From assembly GCF_023065955.2 (NCBI RefSeq), contig NW_026622974.1, positions 28,303,718 through 28,367,717 on the forward strand: a DNA stretch of 64,000 nucleotides, given 5' to 3'. Shown here in pieces: positions 1 through 12,840 of this stretch. The stretch's first letter is position 1; each line of letters begins with the position of its first letter. The notes under the pieces are model-generated. The model was not told where the DNA came from. It saw only the letters and a program-made list of their open reading frames with translations, and did no database searches. The translations under genes were made by a program, and so were the position numbers. The stretch is from Ursus arctos. Lineage: Eukaryota; Chordata; Mammalia; Carnivora; Ursidae.

Positions 1-1459
1 AACTTATAACAGTGGATGAGAAATGAGGAAATCTATAGAAACTCATTTTTTAATCAGTTTTGTTCAAAAAGATATATTCTCCCTATATAATGTTCTGGAA
101 GGGTAACCCAGAAAAAGCTTTCCAATGGCTTCTCATAGAAGAGGAAGGAGTAGAGTAAAAGGAGGGTTTTAAATTTTAGTCTGTAGTGTCTGTTTGAAAG
201 TTTTAGAGTAATGAACATCTAGTCATGCATTACTTTTTGAATTTAAGGTTTTAAACAGATTATTTAGCAGGTATTTTCCAAGGATGAATACTTATCAAAA
301 AATGTATTTTAAAAGATTTTTATTGTACATGATTAAATTTGCAAAGAAAATAAAACTGAGAGTTGAACAATAGTAGTGGGTATAGAAGATAAGACTTAGG
401 GAAAAAGGGCTCCTCCGAGTAGGGGAGGAGGGGGGAATAAGCAACAGCAACAAAAAGATTCATATCAATTATATAATAACAAACATTTGCTGTTTCAGAA
501 TTTTCATTTTCTCTAAGTGTAAAATTTAAAATTTAAAAATACTTGTTCTCAATAGTCAATAGCAAAGTGATTATTCTCCTTACCACAGACAGACATCCCT
601 GTCATTATCTGTCAGCAGCTGAGGGTGTTGGAACCATTGTGTGGATGTCAGGGAGGAGAAGACTCATTTCTCTAAGGTCTTACTGCACTCAGTCAAACTT
701 CATAAATATTTGGTCTTATCAAAATGATCCAGGAGGATTGAAGGCATGAGGTATACGAAGAATCAAGAAACAGTCAGTCACAAACAGCACATAATTCCAA
801 CTGGATTGATATATTAACTGGATGTGTCATGGATTTGTTAATTCTAGAAGGGCGAACTGCAATTTCTTTCTCCCAGCCAGCAAAATATGCTTTTAAAGGA
901 AAATGTTTGATTTCAGTTCATTCTTTCACTAATTAAAAGATGTCAGCACCTCACCTAAACCCCTCTTTGCAGGAATATTCTTGGATAAGTCTTGTATTCT
1001 TCCCTGGGTCCTGAGTTGTGTTTCTTAGCTCTTGGTCTCAGGCACACAGGTGGTAATAAAGACACTGGGCATCGCTTCTGAATCCCGTAAGACAAGTCTA
1101 GCCTCCTTCTAGGAACTTCGTTCTTGACTCCAACCACTCTGAATAAAGCCTATTTCATCATGTGTGTGGTTTGCAAACATTTAATCAGCCAACAATATTT
1201 TATTTTTAATTTTTTCCTAATTGCTGCTGACAAGTATCTTCCAATTCCTTTGCCACAACAAAATTTATGCAAATAGTGAAGATCTTTACCACATTGCAGT
1301 CTTCTCGGTAATATTTTTAAATGTTAGCACTGAATACTAGCAGCTTATAATCACTTGTGCTCTTGGGCTAGTTTTATTTTCTCTACCATGCTTATTATCT
1401 CTTCCCACACCAGCACTATTTTTCCTCTTCATTATTTTCAGTATAAACAATGCTTTTTA
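1..1459. other. Unique AT-rich sequence, no gene
   Basis: I see no recognisable repeat or gene here. The open frames are short and lack any familiar motif. A short G-rich stretch lies near 413-436. Ordinary non-coding DNA is the best description. Confidence 0.6.
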
Positions 1460-1494
1460 GATGTTTATTATGTTTTAATGTGATTCATTTATCT

Positions 1495-2023
1495 TTATAG
1501 GTAATACATGCCATAATTCATATTTAAAACTAATAAAATGGAACATAATGAAAAAATCTCCGGCCCACTCTGTACAGTAGCTGAACATTTAATCTCACCT
1601 TACAGGCAAACCATATTGTCAATTACTTATGTATCCTTTCAGAGGTACTGTATATCAGCCTATATATGGATTTATACTTTGAACAATGGCGTACCTTACA
1701 TACTGCCACACAATCTAGCTTTTCTCTTCTGCAGTGTCTCCCTGGGTTGGGGATTCCACAGCAGTCCATGCAAAGGTGTTTTTTAACTTCTGTAGGTCTT
1801 TCACCGTCTTGACCTACCCTTATTTATTAAATGGTCCTATATTGATAGGCATTTGGGTTGTTTTCAATCTTTTGTTTTTACAAAACAATGCTGCAGTAAA
1901 TGTCTTTGCACCTAAATCTCTGAGAAATCATTGAAATACAGTTGCAGGATAAATTGCTGAAGATAGAATTTCTCACTAGAAGAATGGGTACATTTGTAAT
2001 GCATAATAGATGATAGATAGATG

Positions 2024-2059
<36 letters not shown>

Positions 2060-2085
2060 TTGCCGAATTTGCTCCATAGTGGTTG
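1495..2085 (-). mobile_element. Old L1 (L1ME/L1MD-like) 3' region
   Basis: Read on the minus strand, this resembles the 3' part of an ancient mammalian L1. The plus strand shows the typical inverse phrases, such as 'TGGTCCTATATTGATAGGCA', 'TTTGGGTTGTTTTCAATC', 'CAATGCTGCAGTAAATG' and 'TTGCTCCATAGTGGTTG'. It is heavily diverged, with no intact frame. A tetranucleotide microsatellite has expanded inside it. Confidence 0.7.
2011..2060. repeat. (TAGA)n microsatellite
   Basis: About twelve GATA/TAGA units, the first few imperfect and the later ones perfect. The array lies within the old L1, where the consensus has no such repeat, so it arose after insertion. Confidence 0.95.
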
Positions 2086-3714
2086 AGGACAACACTTTTT
2101 AAAGAAAAATATTTTCCTTTAGGAACCAAAGAGCTAACTATTGATACGGTACTGTGCTCAAGAATGTCAGTATGTCTCAATGACAAAAATAGGACCACCA
2201 TATACTTTTAAAGTGACTTTATAATTGTAACCAACATAGTTTAATTCCAGAATCCTAGTGTGGGTGAATTGGGGAGGAAGAGGCAGAAGTTTCCTTGTGG
2301 TATTTTGGTTTAGAGATTTTTTTGAAGGGTCATTTAAAAATCAAATCAAAATAAAGTTCGTAACCAATGTGAGTTTGGTTTGGTTTAAAAGAATCTAATT
2401 TATATAGAGGAGAAAGGAAAGACGAGTTTGTGGTTAGGTTTTTTCCACAGAGCTTGCTCGTATTTAGTTATGACTTACAAGACATACAGACCATCATGCA
2501 GTCTGACTCACGCAGCCATTTGAACTTTCAGTCTAGAAGAAGGATATGTTCATTTTATCCACTTTCTAATATGAAAAAGAAGGAGTGGAAGACACATTCT
2601 ATCTTGTGTTTGAAAATTTGTTATTTTCAGGCTTTATGCCTCATCTGCTTTCCTTTCTAACTTTCCAGAAAAAACAAATGTTCATATATTTCCTTAATAT
2701 TTTCTTAATACCTCAAATGTCTTAGAGCATATTTAAATACTCACTAAAGTGGAAACACTCTTTGATGAATATTTTATGCATTAAATGAATATCTTAAACT
2801 CTGATTGCCTACAGCACAGTATGGGCGTTAACTATATATTTTTTTAACTGGAAGAATCCCTTAAGAAAAAAGTTTGCGGAATTCTAATAAGGAGATTCCG
2901 TAAGAATTCACAGTCATTTTCCGTCTCATAAACAATGTTTTTTAAGTACTTTAAGAACTTTTTTTTTTTCTTTAAGCTGCTCCCAGGGCTCTGGTCCATC
3001 CAATAAATTTTCATGATTTTCCAGCTTTCAATAAATCTCAAAATACTTCAACATTCTTTTTGTATATCTTCGGAAAACAACCAATTCCCAGGTGTATATG
3101 GAGAACTTACTAAGGCTAAATTCCAGAAAGACACCATCAGACCCATAGGACCAAGTCATAAGAACTAATCAATTCTTATTTGTTCCTTATGCCATGAACA
3201 GTCCAATTACTAATTGGAAAAGAACACACACACATGCACACAAAAGCACTGTTTTTAAACAACATTTTTTTTTTTTTGCTTCTCTGTCAAACAACTAGTG
3301 AATTAAACGTTGCGTATAGTTAAATCTCCCTTTTGATTAGCTTTGATTGTTATAACAAATCTTACATCTAACTTATACTCAAATTTTCAAAGTTCTAATG
3401 CATGTAAACATGTATAAATATAGCATATACAATGTATATGTGTACAATAGATGAAACTTTATATGTCTTTTGTAACACATTATGCATTTTCTTTCTTTAC
3501 ACCAACAGTGAAAACAGAAGAGTAGAAATTCGTCTGTCCCTTATTTGACTGATGGTGATGTATGTGGTGGCCTGCCCAAAGTCAAAACTGAATCCTCACA
3601 ACTGCCTTATATATGCAGTATCTGTAGAATGGGTCAATAACACTGAGTTCATAATACTGCGTAGGGTAGGTCAGTAAATACTGGTGTGATAGAAGGGCTA
3701 AGTTCCTCTTTTTC
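2086..3714. other. Unique sequence, no gene
   Basis: No repeat family or gene was recognised. Short T runs occur near 2960 and 3267. Short frames in this stretch carry no domain signature. Confidence 0.5.
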
Positions 3715-4375
3715 TTTGGAAAGAGATATTGTCCCAGCACCATTTGTTGAAAAGACTATCTTTTCCCCCCATCTAATTGTGCTTGCTATTTTATTGAAAA
3801 TCAGTTGACCATACATGTGTAGAATATTTCTGGATTTTTAATTCCCTTCCCTTCTCTACATCTGATTCTATGGCAATACCACATTGTCTTGGTTATTACA
3901 GCTTTATAGTAAGTGTTCGTGTCAGGTAGTGTGTGTCTTCTGACTTTTTCTGCTTTGTCAAACTTGTCTCAGCTAGTCGAAGTTTTTCGCATTTTCACAT
4001 AAAACCTTTAGAATCAGCTTATATATTTCAACAAAAACACTCCTGGAATTTGCAGTTGGATACTGATGAATCTGTAAATCGATCTGGGAAAAGTCGACGC
4101 TTTAAAACTTTGAGTCTTCCAGTCTACGAGCATGGAATACCTCTTGATTTAGTTAGGTCTTCTTTAATTTCTCTCAGCAATATTTTGTTATTTTCAGGGT
4201 AGAGATTTCCCATGTATCTTATTAAATTTATCCATAATTATTTCATATTTTTGATGTTATTATAAATTATATTGTTATTTTAAAACATTAATTTCCAAGT
4301 TCGCATTACTAGTATACAGAAATAGCATTAATTTTGTACATTGAATTTCTAATTATAATCTCGCTAAACATAATT
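3715..4375 (-). mobile_element. L1 ORF2 relic, internal part
   Basis: The plus strand is the inverse of an internal L1 ORF2 segment. It carries the phrases 'CCCAGCACCATTTGTTGAAA', 'GTCTTGGTTATTACAGCTTT', 'AGAATCAGCTTATATATTTC' and 'TTAGGTCTTCTTTAATTTCT' in the usual order. Many stops and indels are present, so it cannot encode protein. Both ends are truncated and no target-site duplication is evident. Age: eutherian or older. Confidence 0.8.
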
Positions 4376-7300
4376 TTTTATCCTAGCACCGCATAGATGG
4401 CCACTCATTTGCCTATGCTCACAATCAATCCTGCCCACAGAAAATAAGAGCAATACTAAAGTGGAAGTGAAATCCCTGCTTTACTGGTTTCTAGAAGTTG
4501 TTCCAGCTCAACCATTAATGTTTTTGACTTCCGGAAAAATTCGATCTGCTTCCCACTTTGATTAGACATGGAAGCCTTGGGATTCTTCTTGGCGGTACTC
4601 CGCACAGGTCTACTACCTAGGTCTTTCCTGACCAAGCCCCAGTGGGCCTCATCTGTGACTAGATCTGGCTCTCTTTAATACAACTCTCAATTTACAAGGC
4701 AAGGAAAAATGAACCACAAGCAGTGACAAGCTCTGAGACAGTAAAATAAATGTTTTTGTTTACACAAAATTAATCTACCACATATCTTTATAGTGAGAAA
4801 CACACCCTGGGATGTAACACGGTCCTTTTGAAAGAAGAAGGGCATCTTTAGATATAACAAACGGCCATTTATAAAATTTCTGCTCATCAGCATTGCAAAA
4901 AAAATGTGTTTATATACGTATATGTATATGGATGGATGTCCATGAATAAAATCTAAATACTGGACATTTTGGACATGAACTATCTAGAAGTGGCATGAGG
5001 CTGTGGACTGTGGGAAAGAGTGGATGTTTTAAGTGTGTATATTTTATATTTTGATCCCCAAAGATTGAAAGTTTGTTTTCCACCACAGGGAAACCAAGAA
5101 GTAATAGCCATGCATCTGGGTTTTCCTTGTAGCTCAACAGTACACCCAGCTGGGTGAGTTTCTGCCTCCCAGGGGCTGAACACCCTCGCACATTTTCATG
5201 GAATTCAGAGTCCCTGTAAATACAGGCTGTGTCAACAGGAGGCTTGGCCAGAGTGGCAGTTGTGGCCTGATAGCCTCAGACGGTCAGTGTTAGCAAAACT
5301 GTAATTTCAGCTTTCAAAGACTCAAGCCCCAAATTTTGTAGTCTTTCATAACTTTTTCCTGAAATTTCTTCACCACGGAAGCAAAGAGAAGCAGAGAGAG
5401 CTTTCTACTTCATTCTCAGGTTTCAAAGCGTGTTATTCGTGTGATGCCCGTATCCCTGACGGCTCCGTGGAGGCCACGTTCTGCCATTTCAGGGGACTCC
5501 TGCTGGAATTCTTCTGGGGGAGTTTACTGTTTCTGAGAAGAAACTTGGTTTTAATTTGTAAACACTTTGCATATGGGGGTCCATTTTCCAAGAGACACTT
5601 TCCCATCATATTTTCTGAGTTATTTGAATGTTTTTGGCCAGAAATCTGTCTGAAGTCTTCTTCGCTTCCTTCGGGATAAAGCTGTGAAGGGACTGCAAGC
5701 TGCCACAGTCACAGGAGCTTGCTAACGGTGATTGGAATTGGTACACCTGACTCACAGGAATGCTCAATAAGTATTGGCTGGACTGCATTACATTAGGAAA
5801 TAGAAGCAAATATCCCCGGGGAAGATCTTGTCCCTGTATCATCTTGGTTAAGATTCTTTACCACTTTGGGTCATTTTTTATCTTGTAAGTGACATGAGGA
5901 GTTTCAAACAGTCTCTAAAATTCCTTTCAATTTGAAAATTGTATTTTATTATGCATTGGTAAATTGCAAAATTTAGTTGAAAGTATATAGATTTTATTTA
6001 CATACATATAAACATAGTATGATGCTTAAATTTTGACTAATCGTTACTTATGCTTTATGAATATAGCCTGTGATCTGGTGTTTGTTTCTTTTTCCCTACA
6101 TGATGCAAAAATCAGTAGTTAAAAATGAAGATTCTATTACAACCATTTGTTTATTAGTCTGCATTTCCCAACTAGCTTGTTATATGTTTTGCTATTGGGG
6201 AATTGACTCGTTGCACTAAGGTCACGTGTATGAATTCAAATAAACTATGATTACATAAAATGCCATATTTCATTGGAAAAAATAGCTACTAAAATGAAAA
6301 GATAAAGCTAAAATGTTTGCCCCTTTTAAGAAGGCACAACTGGCTGAGTGTCTTTATCTTAACTTGTCTAAACTATTGTAGTATTTTAAAAATCTTTAAG
6401 ACCACTCCTATCCTGTTTTTGAAGTTGTTTTCTTGGTGGAAAGCCATTTCCTCACTTAATTATATTTTTAAATTTGTCTGCTGCAGTGTTTTCCAGAGCA
6501 TGGTCCATGTGGGATAATAAATGTTTAAAATTTTTTAAAAGGAGTCTATAGTGAAATAACTTTGGAAAACACTGAATTAAATAAAATTGAGCAGATTATG
6601 GCAGAACAGCTCTGAAGCCTTAATATACTAATGTACATTATAAATATCCAGAAGAGAATAGATAGGAAGTGGAAATTTCCAGACTTACTTTTCTATGAGC
6701 CTCTTTGGGGAGAAAAATATACCCTGTGAAAAATGCTACTTAGAAAATTATTAAAAATGTTTTGATCTACAGAATTAAGTGCTTAGGAAATCTCACTACT
6801 TACAAACACATTATGTTTTCCATCTGCAACATATATATATCTGTGCAATATACTCAATCTAATAGACTTCTTGGTATCAGTGAAAATTAAGATCTATTTC
6901 TCTCTTTTGATAGAAATGAACTTTGCAGGTAAACAATCTTAAGTATTTTGAAAATAGCTAGCTATGTACCTGTATAAAAATTCTTCCTTTATGATCTCCC
7001 ACAATCGTGTCGTGAAGTTCATTCCAGCTATTAGATCTATGATTTTGACATTGAAATAATTTCTGTCTAATAAATGATTTAAGACCAGTTCTAGTCCCCT
7101 TTTAAAGTTTGCTTTGACTATAATCTTGACATGTTTCTGTATGTGTGATTTTGCACATCTGGACACTGACGTATTTCATTTTATAGTATTCAGACTTTTG
7201 GTCCAAACTTAAGCTGAATTGAAAGATTTATAAGTTACTTCCTTTATTAACAGTCTTTCCAGAAAATTGTTGTGTTTTTTTATTTTTATTTTTTATATTT

Positions 7301-7382
7301 TTACTGCCTCTTTAAGGTTCCTTCCAAAGTTTGATGTACATAGTGTCAGACACCCAGGTCAACCTAAGACTAGTACATGATC
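4376..7382. other. About 3 kb of unique sequence, no gene
   Basis: No known repeat was recognised across this stretch. Composition is AT-rich with slightly richer pieces near 5.1-5.8 kb. No frame has a recognisable domain, and no promoter or CpG island is evident. Confidence 0.5.
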
Positions 7383-7540
7383 ATTGGTTCATAACCTAAG
7401 ACTCATATGAATTACCTAAGGAGTTTGTTAAAAATTTAAAGTTCTGGGGCCTTTCCTTAAGATATTTTGATGTATTTCATCTTGGCTGTTACATGCTCCC
7501 AGACTGATTCTAATGCCCTGCCAGGCTTGAAGAGCACTGT
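7383..7540. mobile_element. MER5-like hAT-Charlie DNA transposon relic
   Basis: The left part resembles the MER5 start ('TTGGTTCATAACCTAAGACTC' against a TGGTTCTCAACC-type consensus), followed by 'GAATTACCTAAGGAGTTTGT' and 'TTCTGGGGCC'. The right part contains 'GATTCTAATGCCCTGCCAGG' and 'GAAGAGCACTGT', like the other MER5 end. This is a short, non-autonomous, long-dead element. Confidence 0.65.
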
Positions 7541-7853
7541 ACTATACCTTACGTGATAAATATTTTAAATGTTGCTAAGCCAGTAATCCAGTGGAATCTG
7601 TTACATGGAGTGAAGGTTAGATGTGAAATTTTAAATTGTTATAAACTCATTTGTATTATCTCATCAGAGGTTTTAATCTCTATAATTAAATGCTGAAATA
7701 TCTGTATCTCTTAATCAGAATCTCTCATATCTAAGAACTTTAAGCAATCACATGACTATAGAAGGATAGAAATCTTGTCTGGTTGAGAATGATAAGTCAC
7801 CATTACAATTGATTCATCTTAACTAGGTAATGACATATAAAAATGCAAATAAT

Positions 7854-8090
7854 GGGGTGCCTGGGTGGCTCAGTCGGTTGAACATCTGACTCTTGGTTTT
7901 GGCTCAGGTCATGATGGCAGGGTTGTGAGATCAAGCCCCACGTGGGGCTCCGCGCTCAGCGGGGAGTCTGAGGTTTTCTCTCTCTCTCCTTCTCCTTATG
8001 CCCCTCCCCCTGCTCCTGCTCCTGCGTGTGCTCTCTAAAAACAAATAAGTATAAATAAATAATTTATAAATAAATAAATAAGCCTTAAAA
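7854..8090 (+). mobile_element. Carnivore SINE, copy 1 of a three-copy array
   Basis: tRNA-derived head GGGGTGCCTGGGTGGCTCAG with an A-box-like TGGCTCAGTCGG, then a CT-rich body and a long AAATAAATAA tail. It is more diverged than its two neighbours ('TTGAACATCTGACTCTTGG'). The left flank holds AAAAATGCA (7839-7847), and the same word follows its tail (8090-8098). Confidence 0.93.
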
Positions 8091-8100
8091 AAAATGCAGG

Positions 8101-8287
8101 GGGCACCTGGGTGGCTCAGTCGGTTAAACGTCTGCCTTGGGCTCAGGTCATGATCCCAGGGTCCTGGGATGGAGCCCTGCATCAGGCTCCCTGCTCAGTG
8201 GAGAGCCTGCTTCCCCCTTTCCTTCCGGCTGGTGCTGTCTCTTGCTATCTCTGTCTCTCTCTCTTAAATAAATAAATAAAATCTTTA
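8101..8287 (+). mobile_element. Carnivore SINE, copy 2 of a three-copy array
   Basis: Full head-to-tail carnivore SINE ending (AAATA)nAAATCTTT plus poly(A). It is flanked by the same 14-base word, AAAAAAATGCAGGG, at 8088-8101 and 8287-8300. That word works as a target-site duplication or as the seam of a tandem duplication. Confidence 0.95.
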
Positions 8288-8300
8288 AAAAAATGCAGGG

Positions 8301-8520
8301 ACGCCTGGGTGGCTCAGTCAGTTAGGCGTCTGCCTTTGGCTCAGGTCATGATCCCAGGGTCCTGGGATGGAGCCCCACGCCGGGCTCTCCGCTCATTGGG
8401 GAGTTGGGAAGTCGGCTTCTCCCTCTGCCCCTCCCCCCACTTTTGCGTGCGTGCATGTGTGTGTGTGTGTGTATATGTGCTCTCTCTCTCTCTCTCAAAT
8501 AAATAAATAAAATCTTGAAG
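8301..8520 (+). mobile_element. Carnivore SINE, copy 3 of a three-copy array
   Basis: The head, GACGCCTGGGTGGCTCAGTC, abuts the AAATGCAGGG seam left by copy 2. The CT-rich region contains an internal (GT)n run near 8454-8471 and a (CT)n run before the AAATAAATAAATAAAATCTTG tail. It has a different subfamily look from copy 2, so simple duplication of copy 2 is unlikely. Confidence 0.94.
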
Positions 8521-8639
8521 AACATTCACATAATAGTCTTTAAGCATTTTCCCTGTTACAGGAAACTAGAAACCAAACCTCTTAGGAAAGAAACTTTCTT
8601 TTATTCACAGACCAGATTAGGACATCCTCTTTTTCATTT

Positions 8640-8785
8640 TCTGTAACCATTCTGTGTCTCAATATCTTGTCTATAAATTGAGACTAATAATAATACCAAA
8701 CTTGCATTACTTAAATGAGTCAATATGTAAAACTTAGAATAGTGTTTGGTGCTTAGTAAAAATTCATAAAAATTACTATTATTAT
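8640..8785 (+). mobile_element. MIR relic, 3' half
   Basis: Diverged MIR: 'TGTGTCTCAATATCTTGTCT' 'ATAAATTGAGACTAATAATA' and then 'GTTTGGTGCTTAGTAAAAAT' follow the MIR order of CCTCAGTTTCCTCATCTGTAAAATG and GTGCCTGGCACATAGTA. It was fixed before the eutherian radiation. Confidence 0.65.
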
Positions 8786-10490
8786 TTTATTGGAATGACA
8801 GTGATCTTCTTTTTTCTAGTCAAAAAGTAAGCCCAAATAAGATGGCAGAAGGTATTAGTTTGCTCCTAATTTCATTCAGACTCCAATTAGCAGGAATGCA
8901 GATACTACAAACTTAACAACATCAACATCTTGTCTTGGATACATGTAAACTATGTTTGCACATATTGCTGATTTGTCTTTTTTTCACATTTGTAAGGAGG
9001 TAAGATTTTAGGTTTTCAGGTCTGTATTTACCTATGCTATATTTTATGTTGCACAGCTCACGCTGTTATATTTATTTATTCCAAATATTTACTTCACTAT
9101 TGACTAAGACAGACATGGGCACTATTATCTCTCATCTCAGATTAGTCATGAGAATTCTAGAATGGTGTTAGATATGGGTTTTGCTTGAATCTTGACATTG
9201 CCTGGAGTTAATGAATATGGTTCTAAGATAATTTGAAAATGCTTAGTTAGCTATATTATTCTGTTCTATCCTGTTCTAGCTCTATTATTCTGTTCTAAAT
9301 TCATGTCTAAATTTTCTTGCTGTTTCATCCTGTTGTCATCCAGATTTCCAGCTACCTGGTGCCTTGCCTTTAGTAAGCTGCAGACTATGGAGTATAGGAT
9401 CTTACTCATGGAAATCTGCCTTGTAGAGAGAGTCTTATCTTAAGACACATACCTCAACTTATGTGCTCTTTTCTGCTTTAAAATGTGCTCACAGAATTAA
9501 TTAAATATGAACATTAGATGACAATCTACTCAAGATTAGAACTATATATTCAGACAGAACTGTGCCCTTTTGCTCTTCCTTTTTTTTTTTTTTTTTAAAT
9601 AAAGACATTTCTATATGCAAGTTAATGGACTAACTTCATTCATTTGGAATGCTGAGGTTGAATACATTTTTAGTCACTTTACCTAATAAGGTAAACCATG
9701 CATATTGGGCCATTTAAACTAAACTTGGAGAATGATCCCAGAAGACGCTCACAGTGCCCGAGCAACTCTCAAACCACAAGAAAAGGCTCATAATCATCAA
9801 TCATACGCTACAAATCTAAGATGAAATGTGATAAGGATATGTTTATCACTCCATAAGAAAAATACGTGACACAGACTTCTGAAATTGCAGTGTTTCATCA
9901 GAACTATCAGCTGCCAAAGACTACATAAACAGATCCTGTGAGAGGACTGACTTAATTGCTCTTATGGTCAACTAATCATGGGTGTACCCTTATATATTCA
10001 ATTACCTTTTGGGGATGAAGGTGAAATTTGAACACAATTAAGAACAAGCTCTGAATTTAGCTTTTCCTCAGTAAGAAAGGTCATTGTCAGTGCTGTCTGT
10101 GTGATATTTTCTAGGGCAAACCATGTTCCTACCATTATTTTATTCCAAAATCTATTTTAAATAGATGTGTCTGATGAACAGATTTCAACAAATTATATCT
10201 TCCGACCAGATAATCTTATACTGATGATGAAGTTCTACTGAAAGTTCTCATGACAAGATGTATGAGATAGCTTCAATATTCTTCTACATCTATTATCAGG
10301 GTTTTCAAATAACACTTATAATTTAATATTTTAAAACATCAGAGGCCTATTCATTAAATGAGAATGGAATGTTATTTCTTCAAATTGGAGAAACTAAGGG
10401 ATGAAAGCTTATGAAATAATATCTAGAAATAAAACATTAGAAATAATTATTTTCAATAGATTCATTAATTATGAGATTTCATTCACAAGC
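8786..10490. other. Unique sequence, no gene
   Basis: No repeat or gene was recognised. There is a T run at about 9581-9596. A local imperfect duplication of TATTATTCTGTTCTA lies near 9254-9299. Confidence 0.5.
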
Positions 10491-10491
10491 A

Positions 10492-10492
10492 G

Positions 10493-10526
<34 letters not shown>

Positions 10527-10528
10527 AG
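10492..10528. repeat. (CA)n microsatellite
   Basis: About fourteen uninterrupted AC dinucleotides, then AAACACACAG. It is likely polymorphic in length. Confidence 0.95.
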
Positions 10529-10529
10529 A

Positions 10530-11285
10530 TACATACCAACGCTGAGGATTTATAGGTACAGTAAATTATGCAATGTGGACATCTTTGATCTTGGTAAGGT
10601 AGGAAGCAGCTTACCTTTGAGAAGTAGAGATAGTATGTCCCTATCCCCTTTCAAAGTCCATTCTCAAGGTCTTTCATACACGTCCACATCTCTCTGCCTG
10701 CCCATGCCTTTTTGATCAATGGATATATGGAGATTATTCCAATTAAGCCTGGGACAGATTGATATTGTGATGGGAGTCCTTTAATCAATAAAATATCCTC
10801 AAAGACCATTTTCGTTTTGACAAGGGAGAAATTTCCCATTTTATTTATAATTTTGATCTAAATGAGATTCCTGGATTCTTTAGTTAATTTTTGTGCCAAA
10901 GATTTTGAAAGTGAGATTGTCCTATTAAACTCATGATTTTGCTTTGTATTTATGGAATGAAAGATTCATATGATAAATGATGCTCTCTACATCCACTAAG
11001 ATGTTGGTAGGATGTTTTTATCCATTTACTGGTCTTAAGCAAGTTATCTTCCGGCAACTATGCAAGTATGGAAATAAGACTTCAATCTCTTTTTTTGAAG
11101 GCACCTTCTTTCTCAGTTTACTCCTCTTGTCTAATTGACCAGCAGCATGGGTTAACAATAGTCCATTGACAACATGATCCTTGCTGATAAAACTGCTTGA
11201 CCAGCTTCTGCAACTGTTCTTTCAATTTGTTCACATGTGCCCTTTAAAAGTTTGAGGTAAATTGCCCCTATTGTATGTTTTTAAT
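10530..11285. other. Unique sequence, no gene
   Basis: No repeat or coding signal was recognised. The frames overlapping here on both strands are chance frames without domains. Confidence 0.5.
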
Positions 11286-11346
11286 AACAGCCTTACTGAG
11301 ATATAATTCACACCACTTAAAATTCACCTATTTGAAGTGTACAATT
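11286..11346 (-). mobile_element. Old L1 (L1M) 3' end, left piece
   Basis: The plus strand reads 'CTTACTGAGATATAATTCAC' 'TTAAAATTCACCTATTTG' 'AAGTGTACAATT', the inverse of an old L1 3' end. The element resumes at 13137 after a younger L1 insertion. The two pieces join at the AAGTGTACAATT target. Confidence 0.8.
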
Positions 11347-12601
11347 CAAAATAATAAAATACCTAGGAATACACTTAACTGAAAAGGTGAAAGACCTGCA
11401 TTTGAAAACTACAAAACATTGATGAAAGAAATTGAAGATGACACAAACAAATGGAAAGATATTTCATGCTCATGGATTGAAAGAATCAGTATTGTTAAAA
11501 TGCCCATGTTACCCAAAGCAATCCATAGACTTAATGCAATCTCTATCAAATACCAACAGCATTTCTCACAGAACTAGAATAAATAATACTAACATTTGTA
11601 AGAACGCAAAAGACCCTGAATAGCTAAAGCGATCTTGAAAAAGAAAAAAGGAGCTAGAAGTGTTATAATACCAGGTTTCAAGACATACTACAAAGTCGTA
11701 GTAATCAAAACAGTATAATACAGACACAAAAATAGGCTCCTAGATCAATGGAACAGAATAGACAGCCCAGAAATAAACCTACACTTACATGGTCAACAAA
11801 TCTGTAACAAAGGAGGCAAGAATATATGATGGGGAAAAGAGAGTCTCTTCAACAAATGGTGCTGGGAAAACTGGACAGCTACATGCAAAAGAATGTAACT
11901 GGACCACTTCCTTACACGATATAAAAAAATAAACTCAAAATAGATTAAAGACCTAACTGTGAGACCTGACACCATAAAACTCTTAGAATAAAACATTAAC
12001 AGTAATTTCTTTGTTATTGACTGTAGAAACATCTTTCTAGCTATGTCTTCTTAGGCAAAGGAAGCAACAGCAAAATTGAACTATTGGGATGACACCAAAC
12101 TAAAAAGCTTTTGCACAGTGCAGGAAACCATCATCAAAACAAAAAGACAACCTTCTGAGTGGGAGAAGATATTTACAAATGACATAGCCAATAAGGGGTT
12201 AATATCCAAAATACATAAAGCACTTACACAACTCAACACCAAAAAAACCCAAACAATCTAAATAAAAAGTGGGCAGAGGACCTAAATAGACATTTTTCCA
12301 AAAAGGACATACAGATGGCCAACATACATATGAAAATGTGCTCAACATCATTAATCATCAGGGAAATGCAAATCAAAACTACAATGAGATATTACCTCAC
12401 ACCTGTCACAATGGCTAAAATCAAAAACACAAGAAACAGGTGTTGGTGAGGATATGGAGAAAAAGGGATCCTTATACACTGTTGGTAGGAATGCAAACTG
12501 ATATGGCCCCTGTGGAAAATAGTGTGAAGATTACTCAAAATATTAAAAGTAGAATTACCATATAATCCAGTATTTCCACTACTGGGTATTTACCTGAAGA
12601 A

Positions 12602-12655
12602 TAAAAAACAAACAAACAAACAAACAAAAAAACCCCAAAAAACAAAAAACCCGAA
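12602..12655. repeat. (AAAC)n A-rich tract
   Basis: AAACAAACAAACAAACAAAC followed by mixed A/C runs. It lies inside the plus-strand L1 at a place where the L1 consensus has an ordinary AATACAAAAACA segment. Confidence 0.9.
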
Positions 12656-12798
12656 ACCCTAATTTGAAAAGATACATGGACTGCTATGTTTACTGTAACA
12701 TTATTAGCATTGTTTACAATAGCCAAGACACGGAAGCAACCCAAGTATCCCTCCACAGATGAATGGATAAAAAGTGGCATGTATATATATGGTTCCAA

Positions 12799-12799
<1 letters not shown>

Positions 12800-12838
<39 letters not shown>
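12800..12838. repeat. (CA)n microsatellite within L1
   Basis: About nineteen CA units, at the point where the carnivore L1 has a naturally variable AC/AT tract before GTGGAATAC. Frames reading through it give poly-TH or poly-VC and are not genes. Confidence 0.95.

Positions 12839-12840
<2 letters not shown>

Noticed and set aside
1878..2201. Minus-strand frame with repeated YLSI units as a repeat protein
   Set aside because: Translation of the (TAGA)n microsatellite.
7839..8520. The three-copy SINE array as a CRISPR-like or satellite array
   Set aside because: Repeat units are SINEs of about 200 bases with poly(A) tails and differing bodies; there are no short regular repeats with unique spacers.
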